DNA of 64,000 nucleotides, from positions 1-64,000 of the forward strand of contig CAWKGD010000002.1 of assembly GCA_963849105.1 (NCBI GenBank), in the 5' to 3' direction. The first letter of the stretch is position 1, and each line of letters opens with the position of its first letter. This DNA comes from CAVRXQ01 sp963849105 (GTDB lineage: Bacteria > Actinomycetota > Acidimicrobiia > Acidimicrobiales > Bog-793). A program made the position numbers and the translations under genes. The notes beneath the pieces were generated by a model, which was not told where the DNA came from, made no database searches, and saw only the letters and a list, made by a program, of their open reading frames with translations. Shown here piece by piece: positions 33,300 to 41,945 of the stretch.

Positions 33300-34198
33300 G
33301 CGCGCAACGCGCGCCGAACCGTTCCGTCCACGTGGCGAGCACCTCGGACTGGATCTCCGCAGCTCGGCCGCGCACTCTCTCGGTGTCGTTGGCGGCGGTC
33401 GCGGTCGGCGTCGGGGTCGCCCGGGCGACCGGGCACCTCGACTGGTGGCACGCGCTCTTGGCGCTCGTAGTCGCGCTCTCGATGCAGATCGGCACGAACT
33501 ACGCGAACGACTATTCCGACGGCGTGCGCGGCACCGACGCCCGACGTGTCGGACCATTGCGTCTCGTTGCCTCGGGCCGGGCGAGCCCCGACGCGGTGAA
33601 GCGCGCCGCAATCGTCACCTACGCGGTCGGCGCGTTGTGCGGCCTCGCCCTCGCGATCGTCACCTCGCCGTGGCTCATCGCGCTCGGCGCGGCGTCGATC
33701 GGCGCCGGCTGGCTGTATACAGGCGGCCCGCGCCCTTACGGCTACTTGGGGCTCGGGGAGTTGTTCGTCTTCTGTTTCTTCGGCCTGCTCGCGGTCGTCG
33801 GGACCACGTACGTCTCTTCGGGGACTATTCCCGGATTGGCCTGGATCGCCGCTTCGGCCGTCGGGTTCATCGCCGTCGCGCTTTTGGTGGTGAACAACCT
33901 GCGGGATCGGATCACTGACGAGGCCGCGGGAAAGCGCACCCTCGCGGTCAAGATCGGCGATCGCGCGACCCGACTCCTCTACGTGGCTCTCCTTGTCGGC
34001 GCGTTCGGCCTCGCGGGCGTTGCGACGGGATATCGAAACTTTGCCGCTCTCGCCCTCGTTGGGTTGCCGATCGCCCTCCGCCCGGCGTCAATCGTCCTCG
34101 ACGGAGGAGAGGGCAAAGAACTGATTCCGGCGCTTGCGAAGACCGGGCTCGTGCAACTGGTTTTTGGAGTCGCGTTCGCGATCGGGATCGCGATTTGA
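33296..34198 (+). CDS. menA: 1,4-Dihydroxy-2-naphthoate polyprenyltransferase
   Basis: 300 residues, UbiA superfamily, with about eight membrane helices. The two Asp motifs that bind the prenyl diphosphate are NYANDYSDGVRGTD (about 64-77) and NNLRDRITDEAAGKRTLAVKIG (about 201-222). It attaches the isoprenoid chain to DHNA at the membrane. GTG 33296 overlaps the menB stop. It converges with menH: 14 bases separate the two stops. Confidence 0.95.
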   Translation: MSAQRAPNRSVHVASTSDWISAARPRTLSVSLAAVAVGVGVARATGHLDWWHALLALVVALSMQIGTNYANDYSDGVRGTDARRVGPLRLVASGRASPDAVKRAAIVTYAVGALCGLALAIVTSPWLIALGAASIGAGWLYTGGPRPYGYLGLGELFVFCFFGLLAVVGTTYVSSGTIPGLAWIAASAVGFIAVALLVVNNLRDRITDEAAGKRTLAVKIGDRATRLLYVALLVGAFGLAGVATGYRNFAALALVGLPIALRPASIVLDGGEGKELIPALAKTGLVQLVFGVAFAIGIAI

Positions 34199-34207
34199 TG
34201 CGCGATC
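34186..34207. terminator. Inverted repeat between convergent menA and menH
   Basis: GATCGCG (34186-34192) and CGCGATC (34201-34207) form a perfect 7-bp stem whose 8-base loop contains the menA stop. Placed between convergent ends it could terminate from both sides. No T-tract; weak evidence. Confidence 0.35.
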
Positions 34208-34212
34208 GAGAT

Positions 34213-35016
34213 TCAGCCGCCGTGTTCACGCATCCAGTCCTCGAGCAAGGAAACGAAGGCACGCGGGTTTTCGAACGGGGCGGCGTGTCCCGACGATTCG
34301 ATGACCGCCGTTGTCGCGTTCTCGCCGAGGACCGCCGCCAACTGGTCGCCGAGCGCGCGGTACTTCGCGTCTCGCTCACCAGCGACGAGGAGGACCGGCA
34401 TCGAAACTTGGCTCAGCTGCTCGTCGGAGTAGCGCTGGGTTCCGGTCCCGAGGTGACGCAGCGCGTGGGCGAGTCCGGCCGCGGAGTTCTCCTCGCGCGC
34501 TTCTCGGTTCTGCGCCGCACTCGGCAGATCGGCGAACAGCGGCTGCGAGAGCCACTCGTCCAGGAATTCGCTGATCGGAAGCGGTGTCGGCCCGACGCCC
34601 TGCAATCGGTCGGCGAGCGCCGCGTCGGCGCGCTGTCGATCGGCGCGTTCGCGTTCGTCCGGGATGCCGGGCGAGACACCGACGAGCACCATCGATCGCA
34701 CCGAATAAGGGGCCTGGAAGGCCGCGTGCAAGAGGACCCGGCCGCCCATCGAATATCCGACGTACGTCGCCTCTCCGACCGCTTCGACGAGCATGCGCCC
34801 CGCTGCGTCGAGGTCTGCCGCGTCGATCGCCGTCGATCGGCCGTGACCGGGAAGGTCGACGGTCACCACCTCGAAGCGCGTACTGAGGTCGTCGACGATC
34901 GTTCGCCACGACCTCCCGGTTTGGGTGAAACCGTGCACGAGGGCGATGCGGGTGCCCGATCCGAACTGCTCCGTAGCGAGCGGGCGGGACGAATCGCCGA
35001 ATCGTTGATCGGACAC
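34213..35016 (-). CDS. menH: Alpha/beta hydrolase, probable SHCHC synthase
   Basis: 267 residues. Ser nucleophile in YVGYSMGGRVLLHAAF, acidic residue in VAGERDAKY and His in SSGHAAPFENP. HGFTQTGRSWRTIVDDL is the oxyanion region typical of MenH. It would form 2-succinyl-6-hydroxy-2,4-cyclohexadiene-1-carboxylate from the MenD product. GTG 35016 lies only 5 bases from the divergent menD GTG at 35022; the frame is open to 35133 but that would lie inside menD. Assignment relies on motif plus men context. Confidence 0.85.
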   Translation of the reverse strand: MSDQRFGDSSRPLATEQFGSGTRIALVHGFTQTGRSWRTIVDDLSTRFEVVTVDLPGHGRSTAIDAADLDAAGRMLVEAVGEATYVGYSMGGRVLLHAAFQAPYSVRSMVLVGVSPGIPDERERADRQRADAALADRLQGVGPTPLPISEFLDEWLSQPLFADLPSAAQNREAREENSAAGLAHALRHLGTGTQRYSDEQLSQVSMPVLLVAGERDAKYRALGDQLAAVLGENATTAVIESSGHAAPFENPRAFVSLLEDWMREHGG

Positions 35017-35021
35017 GATTC

Positions 35022-36818
35022 GTGACCCTACAAGCGACGTTCGCGGCGACGCTTGTCGACGAGTGGGTGCGCGCCGGGGTTCGCGACGCGGTCGTGTCGC
35101 CGGGGTCGCGTTCGAGCGTGCTCGCGACGGCACTCGTCGGCGACGGGCGGATCGCGACGCACGTCCGAGTCGACGAACGCTCGTCGGGGTTCTTCGCGAT
35201 CGGCATCGCGCTCGTTTCGGCGCGTCCAGTCATCGTCGTGACGACGAGTGGCACGGCGGCGGCCGAGTTGCATGCCGCGGTGATCGAGGCCGATCTCGCC
35301 GGGGTGCCCATTGTCGTCTGTACAGCCGACCGCCCATTCGAGCTGCAGGACGTCGGCGCCCCCCAGACCGTCGACCAACGGCACCTCTACGGGAGAGCCG
35401 TCCGCTTCTACGCCGATTTCGACGTGCCGAGCGAGGAAGCAAAGCCGAGCTGGCGGTCGCTCGCCGTCCGGCTCGTCCTCGAAGCAGAGCACTCGGTGAA
35501 CGGGCCGGGTCCGGTCCACGCGAACCTTCCATTCCGCGAGCCGCTCGGCGGCGAGCCGGACGAGCTGCCGACGGGGCGTCCCGGCGGGCGCCCCTTCCAC
35601 GAGGTCGTCGGCGCGTCGCCGCTCGCCGAGCGCGCCGTCGGCCACCTCGTCGAACTCGCCAATTCGACGAAGCAGGGGGTCATCGTCGCCGGTCGCTGCG
35701 GGGCGGGCTGCGAGTCGACACTCGCCTTTTCGAGAGCGAGCGGCTGGCCGATCCTTGCCGACTCGCTCTCCTTCCCCCGCGAGACGAACGAGGGGCTCGT
35801 CGGCGCCTGGGAGACGATCGTGAAATCCCCGCTCGCGACGACCGCGCTGCGGCCTGACGTCGTCCTGCGCGTCGGTGCGCCGCCGGCGTCCCGGCCGCTC
35901 GCGACCTGGCTCGCGAAGGGCGCGGCGGCCGGCACGCAACACGTGCTCGTCGACCCGTACGGCAAGTTCGCCGATCCAGGGCGCACCTCGGCCACGGTGT
36001 TGCGGGCGCGACCCGACGAGCTGTTGTCGGAAGCGGAGCGCCGCCTCGGTGGCGCGGCCTTGACGAGGCCGCTGTTCGACGCGTGGATGGCCGCCGACCG
36101 ATCCGCGCAGCTCGCGATCGACGAGATTCTCGGCAAGATTCCCGAGGCGAGCGAGCCCGCCATCGCTCGCGATCTCTTCGCGTTGCTGCCCCACCGCTCG
36201 GCGATCGTCGTCTCGTCGTCGATGCCGATCCGCGACGTCGACGGCTTTGCGCAGCCGCGCGCCGGTGCACCGATCGTCTACGCGAACCGGGGGGCAAACG
36301 GCATCGACGGCGTCGCGTCGACGGTGCGCGGTGTCGCCACCGCTCGTTTCGCGATGGTGCCGAACGTGCCGCCGACCGTCGGCCTGCTCGGAGATCTCGC
36401 CTTCCTGCACGACCTCTCTGCGCACGTGCGGGGCGTGGATGAAGAGCGCGTCGGGGTCACCTACGTTGTGATCGACAACAGGGGCGGGGGCATCTTCTCG
36501 TTCCTCCCGTACGCGCCCAAGCTTCGTCGTGACGTCTTCGAGCGCGCCTTCGCGACGCCGCAGGCGACCGACATAGCCGCCGTGGCTAGCGCGTTCGGAT
36601 TCGGCGTCTTCGACCTCGACGAGCGCGCGGCGTTCACGCCCGCCGTGCTGGCGGCGATCTCGTCGGGATCCGACCAGCTCGTGCTTGTCCATACCGATCG
36701 TGCTCGCAACGTCGAAATCCATGCAGAGCTCGACCGCGCCGTCGAGGCTTCTCTTGGGAGCCCGCTCGGCAGCCGCGGGGGAAAACCGAGAACTACGCCT
36801 CCTCGCCAGCCGCGCTGA
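35022..36818 (+). CDS. menD: 2-Succinyl-5-enolpyruvyl-6-hydroxy-3-cyclohexene-1-carboxylate synthase
   Basis: 598 residues, thiamine-diphosphate enzyme. N-terminal SPGSRSSVLATAL with catalytic Glu in HVRVDERSSGFFAIG; ThDP motif GLLGDLAFLHDLSAHVRG...VVIDNRGGGIFSFLPY. Condenses isochorismate with 2-oxoglutarate, committing to menaquinone. GTG 35022. The last 25 residues (RGGKPRTTPPRQPR) are basic and overlap the convergent CitE gene by 26 bases. menF and menC are not in the window. Confidence 0.95.
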   Translation: MTLQATFAATLVDEWVRAGVRDAVVSPGSRSSVLATALVGDGRIATHVRVDERSSGFFAIGIALVSARPVIVVTTSGTAAAELHAAVIEADLAGVPIVVCTADRPFELQDVGAPQTVDQRHLYGRAVRFYADFDVPSEEAKPSWRSLAVRLVLEAEHSVNGPGPVHANLPFREPLGGEPDELPTGRPGGRPFHEVVGASPLAERAVGHLVELANSTKQGVIVAGRCGAGCESTLAFSRASGWPILADSLSFPRETNEGLVGAWETIVKSPLATTALRPDVVLRVGAPPASRPLATWLAKGAAAGTQHVLVDPYGKFADPGRTSATVLRARPDELLSEAERRLGGAALTRPLFDAWMAADRSAQLAIDEILGKIPEASEPAIARDLFALLPHRSAIVVSSSMPIRDVDGFAQPRAGAPIVYANRGANGIDGVASTVRGVATARFAMVPNVPPTVGLLGDLAFLHDLSAHVRGVDEERVGVTYVVIDNRGGGIFSFLPYAPKLRRDVFERAFATPQATDIAAVASAFGFGVFDLDERAAFTPAVLAAISSGSDQLVLVHTDRARNVEIHAELDRAVEASLGSPLGSRGGKPRTTPPRQPR

Positions 36819-37674
36819 GAACGGCGTGCGCGCGTCGCACCATCGGCTCGTCGATCATCGAACCGTCGATGCTGACCGCACCCTTACCCTTCTCCTCGGC
36901 GGCGCGATACGCGTCGACGACGCGCCGCGGATAGGCGATCTGTTCCGCGCTCGGCGTGAATGCTTCGTTCGCCAGTGGAACCTGGCGAGGGTGGATGCAC
37001 ATCTTTCCGGAGTACGAGAGCCCGCGGGCGAGCGCGGCTTCTTCCCGGAAGCGATCGTCGTCTGAGTAGTTGGCGACGATGCCGTCGAGGGACTCGATAC
37101 CCGCGACGGAAGCAGCAAGCGCGACTTTCGAGCGCGCGTAGAGGACTTCGAGACCCTCACGGCTGCGCTCGCCACCGATGTCCGCGGCCAGGTCTTCGGC
37201 GCCGAAGTAGAGCGCGGCGACCCGCGGGTGCGACGCGATGGCGCGGGCGTCGAGCACACCGCGGCCCGTCTCGATACCGGCGACGACCAACAGGTGACCG
37301 AACCCGAGGGTCGAGAGCCGGTCATCTGCCTCGTCGAGCTGCGACGTCTGCTCCACCTTCGGGAGCACGATCCCGGCGAGATCCGGAACGAGGGCGTCGG
37401 CGAGGTCGTCATTGAAGTGCACCGATGTCACCGGATTCACACGGACGAAGAGCGCGAACCAAGGCGCTTTGCCGGCAACCTCCGCCGACACCGAGCGCGC
37501 CTGTGCTCGAGCCTCGACCTTGGCCGATTCGGGAACGGCGTCTTCCAAGTCGATGATGCCGAGATCGCATCCGAGCTCGGGCAGTTTGGCGGCCCGATCG
37601 GGCGTCGTCGCCGGCGTGAAGAGCGCACTGCGCCATCGCCGGCAAATCGGTGCGTCCGTGCGCGCGTTGATCAT
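36793..37674 (-). CDS. HpcH/HpaI aldolase - citrate lyase beta-subunit (CitE-like) family protein
   Basis: 293 residues, TIM-barrel lyase. RSALFTPATTPDRAAKLPELGCDLGIIDLEDAVP, VRVNPVTSVHF and LYFGAEDLAADIGGERSREGLEVLYARSKV are the CitE-like signatures (metal-binding acidic residues in the last). The family cleaves malyl-, methylmalyl- or citramalyl-CoA. Coupled start: the upstream MaoC gene's TGA overlaps GTG 37677/ATG 37674. The MaoC-CitE pair suggests hydration of an enoyl-CoA followed by retro-Claisen cleavage; the exact substrate is inferred. Confidence 0.88.
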   Translation of the reverse strand: MINARTDAPICRRWRSALFTPATTPDRAAKLPELGCDLGIIDLEDAVPESAKVEARAQARSVSAEVAGKAPWFALFVRVNPVTSVHFNDDLADALVPDLAGIVLPKVEQTSQLDEADDRLSTLGFGHLLVVAGIETGRGVLDARAIASHPRVAALYFGAEDLAADIGGERSREGLEVLYARSKVALAASVAGIESLDGIVANYSDDDRFREEAALARGLSYSGKMCIHPRQVPLANEAFTPSAEQIAYPRRVVDAYRAAEEKGKGAVSIDGSMIDEPMVRRAHAVLSAAGEEA

Positions 37675-38174
37675 CACGTCGCTGGTGCCCGCCGCCCGCG
37701 GCTCGGTGCGTGGCCGCGCTTGTAGATCATCGCCGTTCGCTTGAAGCTGATCACGACCTCGCCGCGTTGGTTGTGGCCAGTCGTGCGAACGGTGACGATG
37801 CCGGCTTCGGGGTGCGACGCCGAAACTCGTGCCTCCAAGACCTCCGAACGCGAGTAGATCGTGTCGCCTTCGAAGACCGGATGCGGGAGCTCCACCTCGT
37901 CCCACCCGAGGTTCGCCACCACGTTCTGGGAGATGTCCGGCACGCTCTGGCCGGTCACAAGCGCGAGCGTGAAACACGAGTTCACGAGGGGACGGCCGAA
38001 CACGGTTTGCGCGGCGTAGTGCTTGTCGATGTGGATCGGTTGCGGATTCTGCGTGAGCAGTGAGAACCACACGTTGTCGGTCTCTGTGACCGTCCGCCCG
38101 GCGGCGTGCTCGAAGACGTCACCCACCGCGAGGTCCTCGAAGAACGGACCGGTTGGCACCTCATGCAGCGCCAC
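37674..38174 (-). CDS. MaoC family (hotdog-fold) enoyl-CoA hydratase
   Basis: 166 residues. GPFFEDLAVGDVFEHAAGRTVTETDN, then FSLLTQNPQPIHIDKHYAAQTVFGRPLVNSCFTLALVTG carries the hydratase motif with Asp and His (NPQPIHIDKHYA). Acts on a CoA-bound unsaturated acid; pairing with CitE is reminiscent of mesaconyl-CoA hydratase. GTG 38174 with GGAGG close upstream is chosen; the frame is open to 38354. First gene of a two-gene unit. Confidence 0.88.
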   Translation of the reverse strand: MALHEVPTGPFFEDLAVGDVFEHAAGRTVTETDNVWFSLLTQNPQPIHIDKHYAAQTVFGRPLVNSCFTLALVTGQSVPDISQNVVANLGWDEVELPHPVFEGDTIYSRSEVLEARVSASHPEAGIVTVRTTGHNQRGEVVISFKRTAMIYKRGHAPSRGRRAPAT

Positions 38175-38528
38175 GTCGCCTCCCTGGATCGGAACCGGGC
38201 CGATCGTAGAAGGAGGCTTGGAGTGTTCGCCTGTTGTGCCGCAACAGGCCACTTCATCCGTCACGGAACGATGCGCCGTCGACCCCTTGCACCCCCAACG
38301 GACAGGACCGAATCGCGGCTCACCCCGGCCGATCCGGCTCGGAACGACGGTCAACCCTTCGCTTCGGCCCCTTACGACCGTTGTGCCGTCCGACTAGGAC
38401 CAATGCCCCTGCACTACGCGAGGAGCGAGTCGCAATCTAAATCCGTGGTTGCGTCGTCGGATGAGGTCCTTCGGTTGCGAGCCACTGCCTCCACGAACCG
38501 TGCAGAGCGCGAGGAGGTCTTGGGCGAC
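38175..38528. other. Divergent intergenic region between MaoC and ptcA
   Basis: About 350 bases containing the promoters of the MaoC-CitE and agmatine units. The ptcA frame is open through all of it, with a possible ATG at 38403, but the composition is not protein-like. I see no other gene or clear operator. Confidence 0.4.
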
Positions 38529-39584
38529 GTGGCTCAGATACCGCCGGCCGAGCACTTCATCGACACCCAACAACTGACTCCCGAACTGCTGGTGAGGCAG
38601 ATGGAGCTGATCCGACTGCTGAAGCGGGCAGACGCCCACCGGGCGTGTCCGGCGCTTCTGAGCGGCGCCTCCTTGGGGATGATTTTCGAGGAGCCGTCGA
38701 CGCGGACACGCGTGTCGTTCGAGGTCGCGATGACGAGGCTCGGCGGACACGCCCTCTACCTGAAGCCAGGCGAGATCCACCTCGGTCAGAAAGAGAACAT
38801 CAAAGACACCGCCGAGGTCTTGTCGCGGATGGTCGACGTGATCGAGATCCGCGCCCTCAGGCACGAAACCGTCACCGCCTTCGCCGAGCACGCCACCGTC
38901 CCGGTGATCAACGGACTGACCGATTACAACCACCCGACTCAGGCACTCTGCGACGCCTTCACGATGAGCGAGCACAAGCTCGCGGAGAAGTCGTGGCGGG
39001 ATCTCACCGTCGTCTTCGTCGGTGACGCCACCAATGTCTGTACGTCGACAGCGCTCATCGTGACGATGCTCGGGGGCACCTTCGTCCACGCGCGTCCCGA
39101 GCGCTACAGCATCAAAGCGCAGTGGCCCGTCGTTCTAGACGAAGTCGCCCTGAATTCCGAGCGTTACGGCGGGCGCTTCGTCGAGACCGAAGAGGTCGAA
39201 GACGCCGTACGCGACGCCGACTTCATCTACACCGACACCTGGTGGTGGATCGGCCAAGAAGACGAGATCCCCGAGCGCGTGCAGGCATTCAAACCCAGGT
39301 ACCAGGTGACCACCGAACTGCTCTCGCGCGCACCCGAACACGTCCGTTTCATGCATTGTCTGCCCGCCTCGCGCGGCGTTGAGGTGACTGACGACGTCAT
39401 CGACGGACCGCACTCGATCGTCTATCCGCAGAGCGCCAACCGTCTCCACACGGAAAAGGGACTTCTCACTTGGTACGTCTACCCGCGCCTCGATCGGCCT
39501 TCCGCCGCGACCAAGGCGCTCCACAAAGAGCGGGTGCAGGCGTTCTTGGACGGCCTAGCCGGCCGCGCGCTTGACGACGGCTGA
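38529..39584 (+). CDS. ptcA: Putrescine carbamoyltransferase (ornithine/putrescine carbamoyltransferase family)
   Basis: 351 residues from GTG 38529, the usual length; GAGGAGG lies 11 bases upstream. ATG 38403 is an alternative that adds 42 unconserved residues. Carbamoyl-phosphate site: IFEEPSTRTRVSFEVAM; second motif LTDYNHPTQALCDAFTM; substrate loop FMHCLPASRGVEVTDDVIDG. The SRGVEVT form (rather than HRGEEV of ornithine transcarbamylase) and the neighbouring agmatine deiminase argue for putrescine carbamoyltransferase, which converts N-carbamoylputrescine and phosphate to putrescine and carbamoyl phosphate. Followed by a permease remnant and aguA. Confidence 0.88.
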   Translation: MAQIPPAEHFIDTQQLTPELLVRQMELIRLLKRADAHRACPALLSGASLGMIFEEPSTRTRVSFEVAMTRLGGHALYLKPGEIHLGQKENIKDTAEVLSRMVDVIEIRALRHETVTAFAEHATVPVINGLTDYNHPTQALCDAFTMSEHKLAEKSWRDLTVVFVGDATNVCTSTALIVTMLGGTFVHARPERYSIKAQWPVVLDEVALNSERYGGRFVETEEVEDAVRDADFIYTDTWWWIGQEDEIPERVQAFKPRYQVTTELLSRAPEHVRFMHCLPASRGVEVTDDVIDGPHSIVYPQSANRLHTEKGLLTWYVYPRLDRPSAATKALHKERVQAFLDGLAGRALDDG

Positions 39585-39603
39585 GCCAAAGGAAGCAGCG
39601 AAC

Positions 39604-39984
39604 ATGGCCGGTTCCCTGGTCGCGCAAGTTTCGTCGACGCCGGCGGCGCGGGGGACCCTTTGTCGCTTCGACATCATCCTGTTCAGCGTGACGGCGATCT
39701 TGTGCCTCTCCCAGGTGCCGATCAGCGCCGGCCTCGGGCAATCGGTCATCGTCTGGACGGCCGTCGTCATCTTCTTGTTCTTCGTCCCCTACGGCCTCAT
39801 CACGGCAGAGTCCGATTCCACCTACCCGGACGCCGGTGGGATCTACTCCAGGGTGTCGGTCGACTGGTCGTTCATCGAGCAGATGGCGATCGGCTTGGGG
39901 GTCCTCATCCTGAGGCCGACGCGGAGGTCGAGCTGTCAGGTCTCGCACCCGACACGAGCTGTTGGAGCAGGAGCTTTCTTTTAG
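39604..39984 (+). pseudogene. APC-family amino acid/polyamine permease remnant, large internal deletion
   Basis: The first 85 or so residues are the N-terminus of an APC permease: LCRFDIILFSVTAILCLSQVPISAGLG (helix 1 with its unwound region) and VVIFLFFVPYGLITAESDSTYPDAGGIYSRV (helix 2 and loop). After IYSRVSVDWSF the sequence no longer resembles a permease and stops within 40 codons. Just before the stop, another frame reads PEADAEVELSGLAPDT, like a hydrophilic transporter C-terminus. About 380 residues and ten helices are missing. ATG 39604 has AAGGAAG upstream. It lies between ptcA and aguA, where an agmatine/putrescine antiporter gene is expected. Confidence 0.75.
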
Positions 39985-39993
39985 GAGCAAACG

Positions 39994-41094
39994 ATGACGC
40001 GACAACTCGAAAGCACCCCGATCCAGGACCACTTCTCGATGCCGGCCGAATGGGAGCCCCACGCCGGCACGTGGGTCGCGTGGCCGGAACGGCCCGACAA
40101 CTGGCGACTCGGCGGCAAGCCTGCGCAGGCCGCCTTCACGACAGTCATCGATGCGATCGCCGACCACGAGCTGGTGACAGTGCTCGTTTCCCGCGGACAA
40201 TTCGTCAACGCCCGCAACCGCCTACCGGGCAACGTCCGCGTGATCGAGACCTCAACCGACGACGCCTGGATGCGCGACATCGGGGCGAGTTTCGTCGTCG
40301 GTCCGCATGGGGAGGTCCGCGGCGTCGATTGGACGTTCAACGCCTGGGGCGGCTTGGTCGACGGCCTGTACTTCCCTTGGGACGACGACGACCTCGTCGC
40401 CCGCAAGATGTGCGACATCGAACGTCTCGACTACTACCGCACGAACGGCTTCGTCCTCGAAGGTGGGTCGATCGATGTCGACGGGCAAGGGACGGTGCTG
40501 ACCACCGAGGAGTGCCTCCTTTCGGCCGGGCGCAACCGGACGATGAGCCAGGATGAAATCGAGCGAACGGTGCTCGACTACCTCGGCGCATCGAAGATGA
40601 TCTGGCTACCCGAAGGCATCTACCTCGACGAGACCGACGGGCACGTGGACAACATCTGCCGCTTCGTGGCGCCGGGAAAGGTGATCTTGGCCTGGACCGA
40701 CGACGAGTCGGACCCCCAGTTCAAGCGGTCGCTCGCCGCTCTCCAAGCCCTGGAGGAGACGACCGATGCCCGCGGGCGGCACCTCGAGGTGGTGAAGGTC
40801 CACCAGCCGAATCCGATCCTCATCACCGAACAGGAGGCGCGCGGCGTCGACGTTGTTCCGGGCAGCCAGCCGCGTACCGCTGGTGAGCGCCTCGCCGGCT
40901 CCTACGTGAACTCCTACTTCGCGCACGGCATCATCGTGCTGCCCGTTTTCGACGACCCGCACGATCTGGCCGCTGTCGAGACGTACAAGCGACTGTTTCC
41001 CGAGCGCGTCATCGTCACGGTGCCCGGCAGGGAGATCCTGCTCGGCGGTGGTGACGTTCACTGCATTACCCAGCAGCAGCCAGCAGGCCGTTGA
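39994..41094 (+). CDS. aguA: Agmatine deiminase
   Basis: 366 residues, guanidine-modifying (PAD-like) fold. MPAEWEPHAGTWVAWPERPDNW at the N-terminus, TDDAWMRDIGASFVV, FVLEGGSIDVDGQGTVLTTEECLL, the catalytic His in DETDGHVDNICRFV and nucleophile Cys357 in GGGDVHCITQQQP. Converts agmatine to N-carbamoylputrescine and ammonia, the substrate of PtcA. ATG 39994 with TAGGAGCAA upstream. Cytoplasmic. Together with ptcA it makes a complete agmatine-to-putrescine route that yields carbamoyl phosphate. Confidence 0.96.
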   Translation: MTRQLESTPIQDHFSMPAEWEPHAGTWVAWPERPDNWRLGGKPAQAAFTTVIDAIADHELVTVLVSRGQFVNARNRLPGNVRVIETSTDDAWMRDIGASFVVGPHGEVRGVDWTFNAWGGLVDGLYFPWDDDDLVARKMCDIERLDYYRTNGFVLEGGSIDVDGQGTVLTTEECLLSAGRNRTMSQDEIERTVLDYLGASKMIWLPEGIYLDETDGHVDNICRFVAPGKVILAWTDDESDPQFKRSLAALQALEETTDARGRHLEVVKVHQPNPILITEQEARGVDVVPGSQPRTAGERLAGSYVNSYFAHGIIVLPVFDDPHDLAAVETYKRLFPERVIVTVPGREILLGGGDVHCITQQQPAGR

Positions 41095-41157
41095 GGCCCC
41101 CGGTATGCAGCAGGGAGCGCAGGAAGCTGACCGCTCGACCCGGGCGGTCGAAACGAG

Positions 41158-41889
41158 CTAATCCGCGAAGCGACGCGCGTCGCGCGCCGCGTAGCGCGCG
41201 ACGTCGTTGTCGGTTTCGGACGCTTGCTCGATCGCGCCCACGATGTCGCTCAGCGAGTCCGCAGGGAACGCGCATGTCATCTCGTCGGGGGACATCCCGG
41301 TGCGCGCCCGGGACAAAGCGCAACCGACGCTCGCTGCCGGGACGCGGTGTTCCTTCGCGATCGCGACGACGTGGCACTGGGGCTTGCCGCTGATCGACAT
41401 CGACGGGATCGCATCGGAGATCACCATCAACTGTCGACCGTTCACCCGGATGAGCACGACGTCGGGCTGGACGTCTTCGGGAAAGTCGCTGAGCGGTCCG
41501 TAGGTGATGGCTTCCGATCGCATCGAAACGGCGGGCAGCGCTGCGACGTCGTCCTCGCCGACCCAGTGTGCGTCGAGGAGAGTCTTCACGTCCTCGTTCT
41601 TCGCTACGTCCGCCAAACTGGCGAGCCCGTGGGTCACGCGGCCCACCGAGCAGTTGCCGTGATCCTCGGGCACCGTCGTGAAGACGCGCTCGGCCGCCTT
41701 CACCCAGAAGACACAGCCGGCGGGGACCCGCCCGCGACGTCCGTCCGCAGCCGGTTCCGACATCGGTTCGTTGAACGGCGCCACCGAGGCCGGTTTCGCC
41801 GCAGAGAACGCGATCGCGATCGGCGGCGACTGCAGATGGAGCGCCGCGGCTAGACGGCGCGCGGTCTCGGACGAGCGGGAATTCGCCAT
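41158..41889 (-). CDS. DUF169 domain-containing protein
   Basis: 243 residues. Matches DUF169: HLQSPPIAIAFSAAKP at the N-terminus, GCVFWVKAAERVFTTVPEDHGNCSVGRVTHGL (conserved Cys residues), PDVVLIRVNGRQLMVISDAIP and KPQCHVVAIAKEHRVPAASVGCALSRARTGM. Four conserved cysteines suggest a metal or cluster; the function is unknown. ATG 41889 is the natural start; the frame is open to 42108 inside tyrS. It is divergent from tyrS with 56 bases between. Confidence 0.85.
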   Translation of the reverse strand: MANSRSSETARRLAAALHLQSPPIAIAFSAAKPASVAPFNEPMSEPAADGRRGRVPAGCVFWVKAAERVFTTVPEDHGNCSVGRVTHGLASLADVAKNEDVKTLLDAHWVGEDDVAALPAVSMRSEAITYGPLSDFPEDVQPDVVLIRVNGRQLMVISDAIPSMSISGKPQCHVVAIAKEHRVPAASVGCALSRARTGMSPDEMTCAFPADSLSDIVGAIEQASETDNDVARYAARDARRFAD

Positions 41890-41945
41890 GGTGATCGTTT
41901 TATCGCATCGAGGCCCCGAGCGAGACGTGTGGCAGGCTGATTTTT

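Noticed and set aside
35028..36722. 564-codon minus-strand frame opposite menD
   Set aside because: Antisense shadow typical of GC-rich coding DNA; menD is certain.
41890..41945. T-box or other riboswitch before tyrS
   Set aside because: Only 56 bases between the divergent starts; no room for a T-box.
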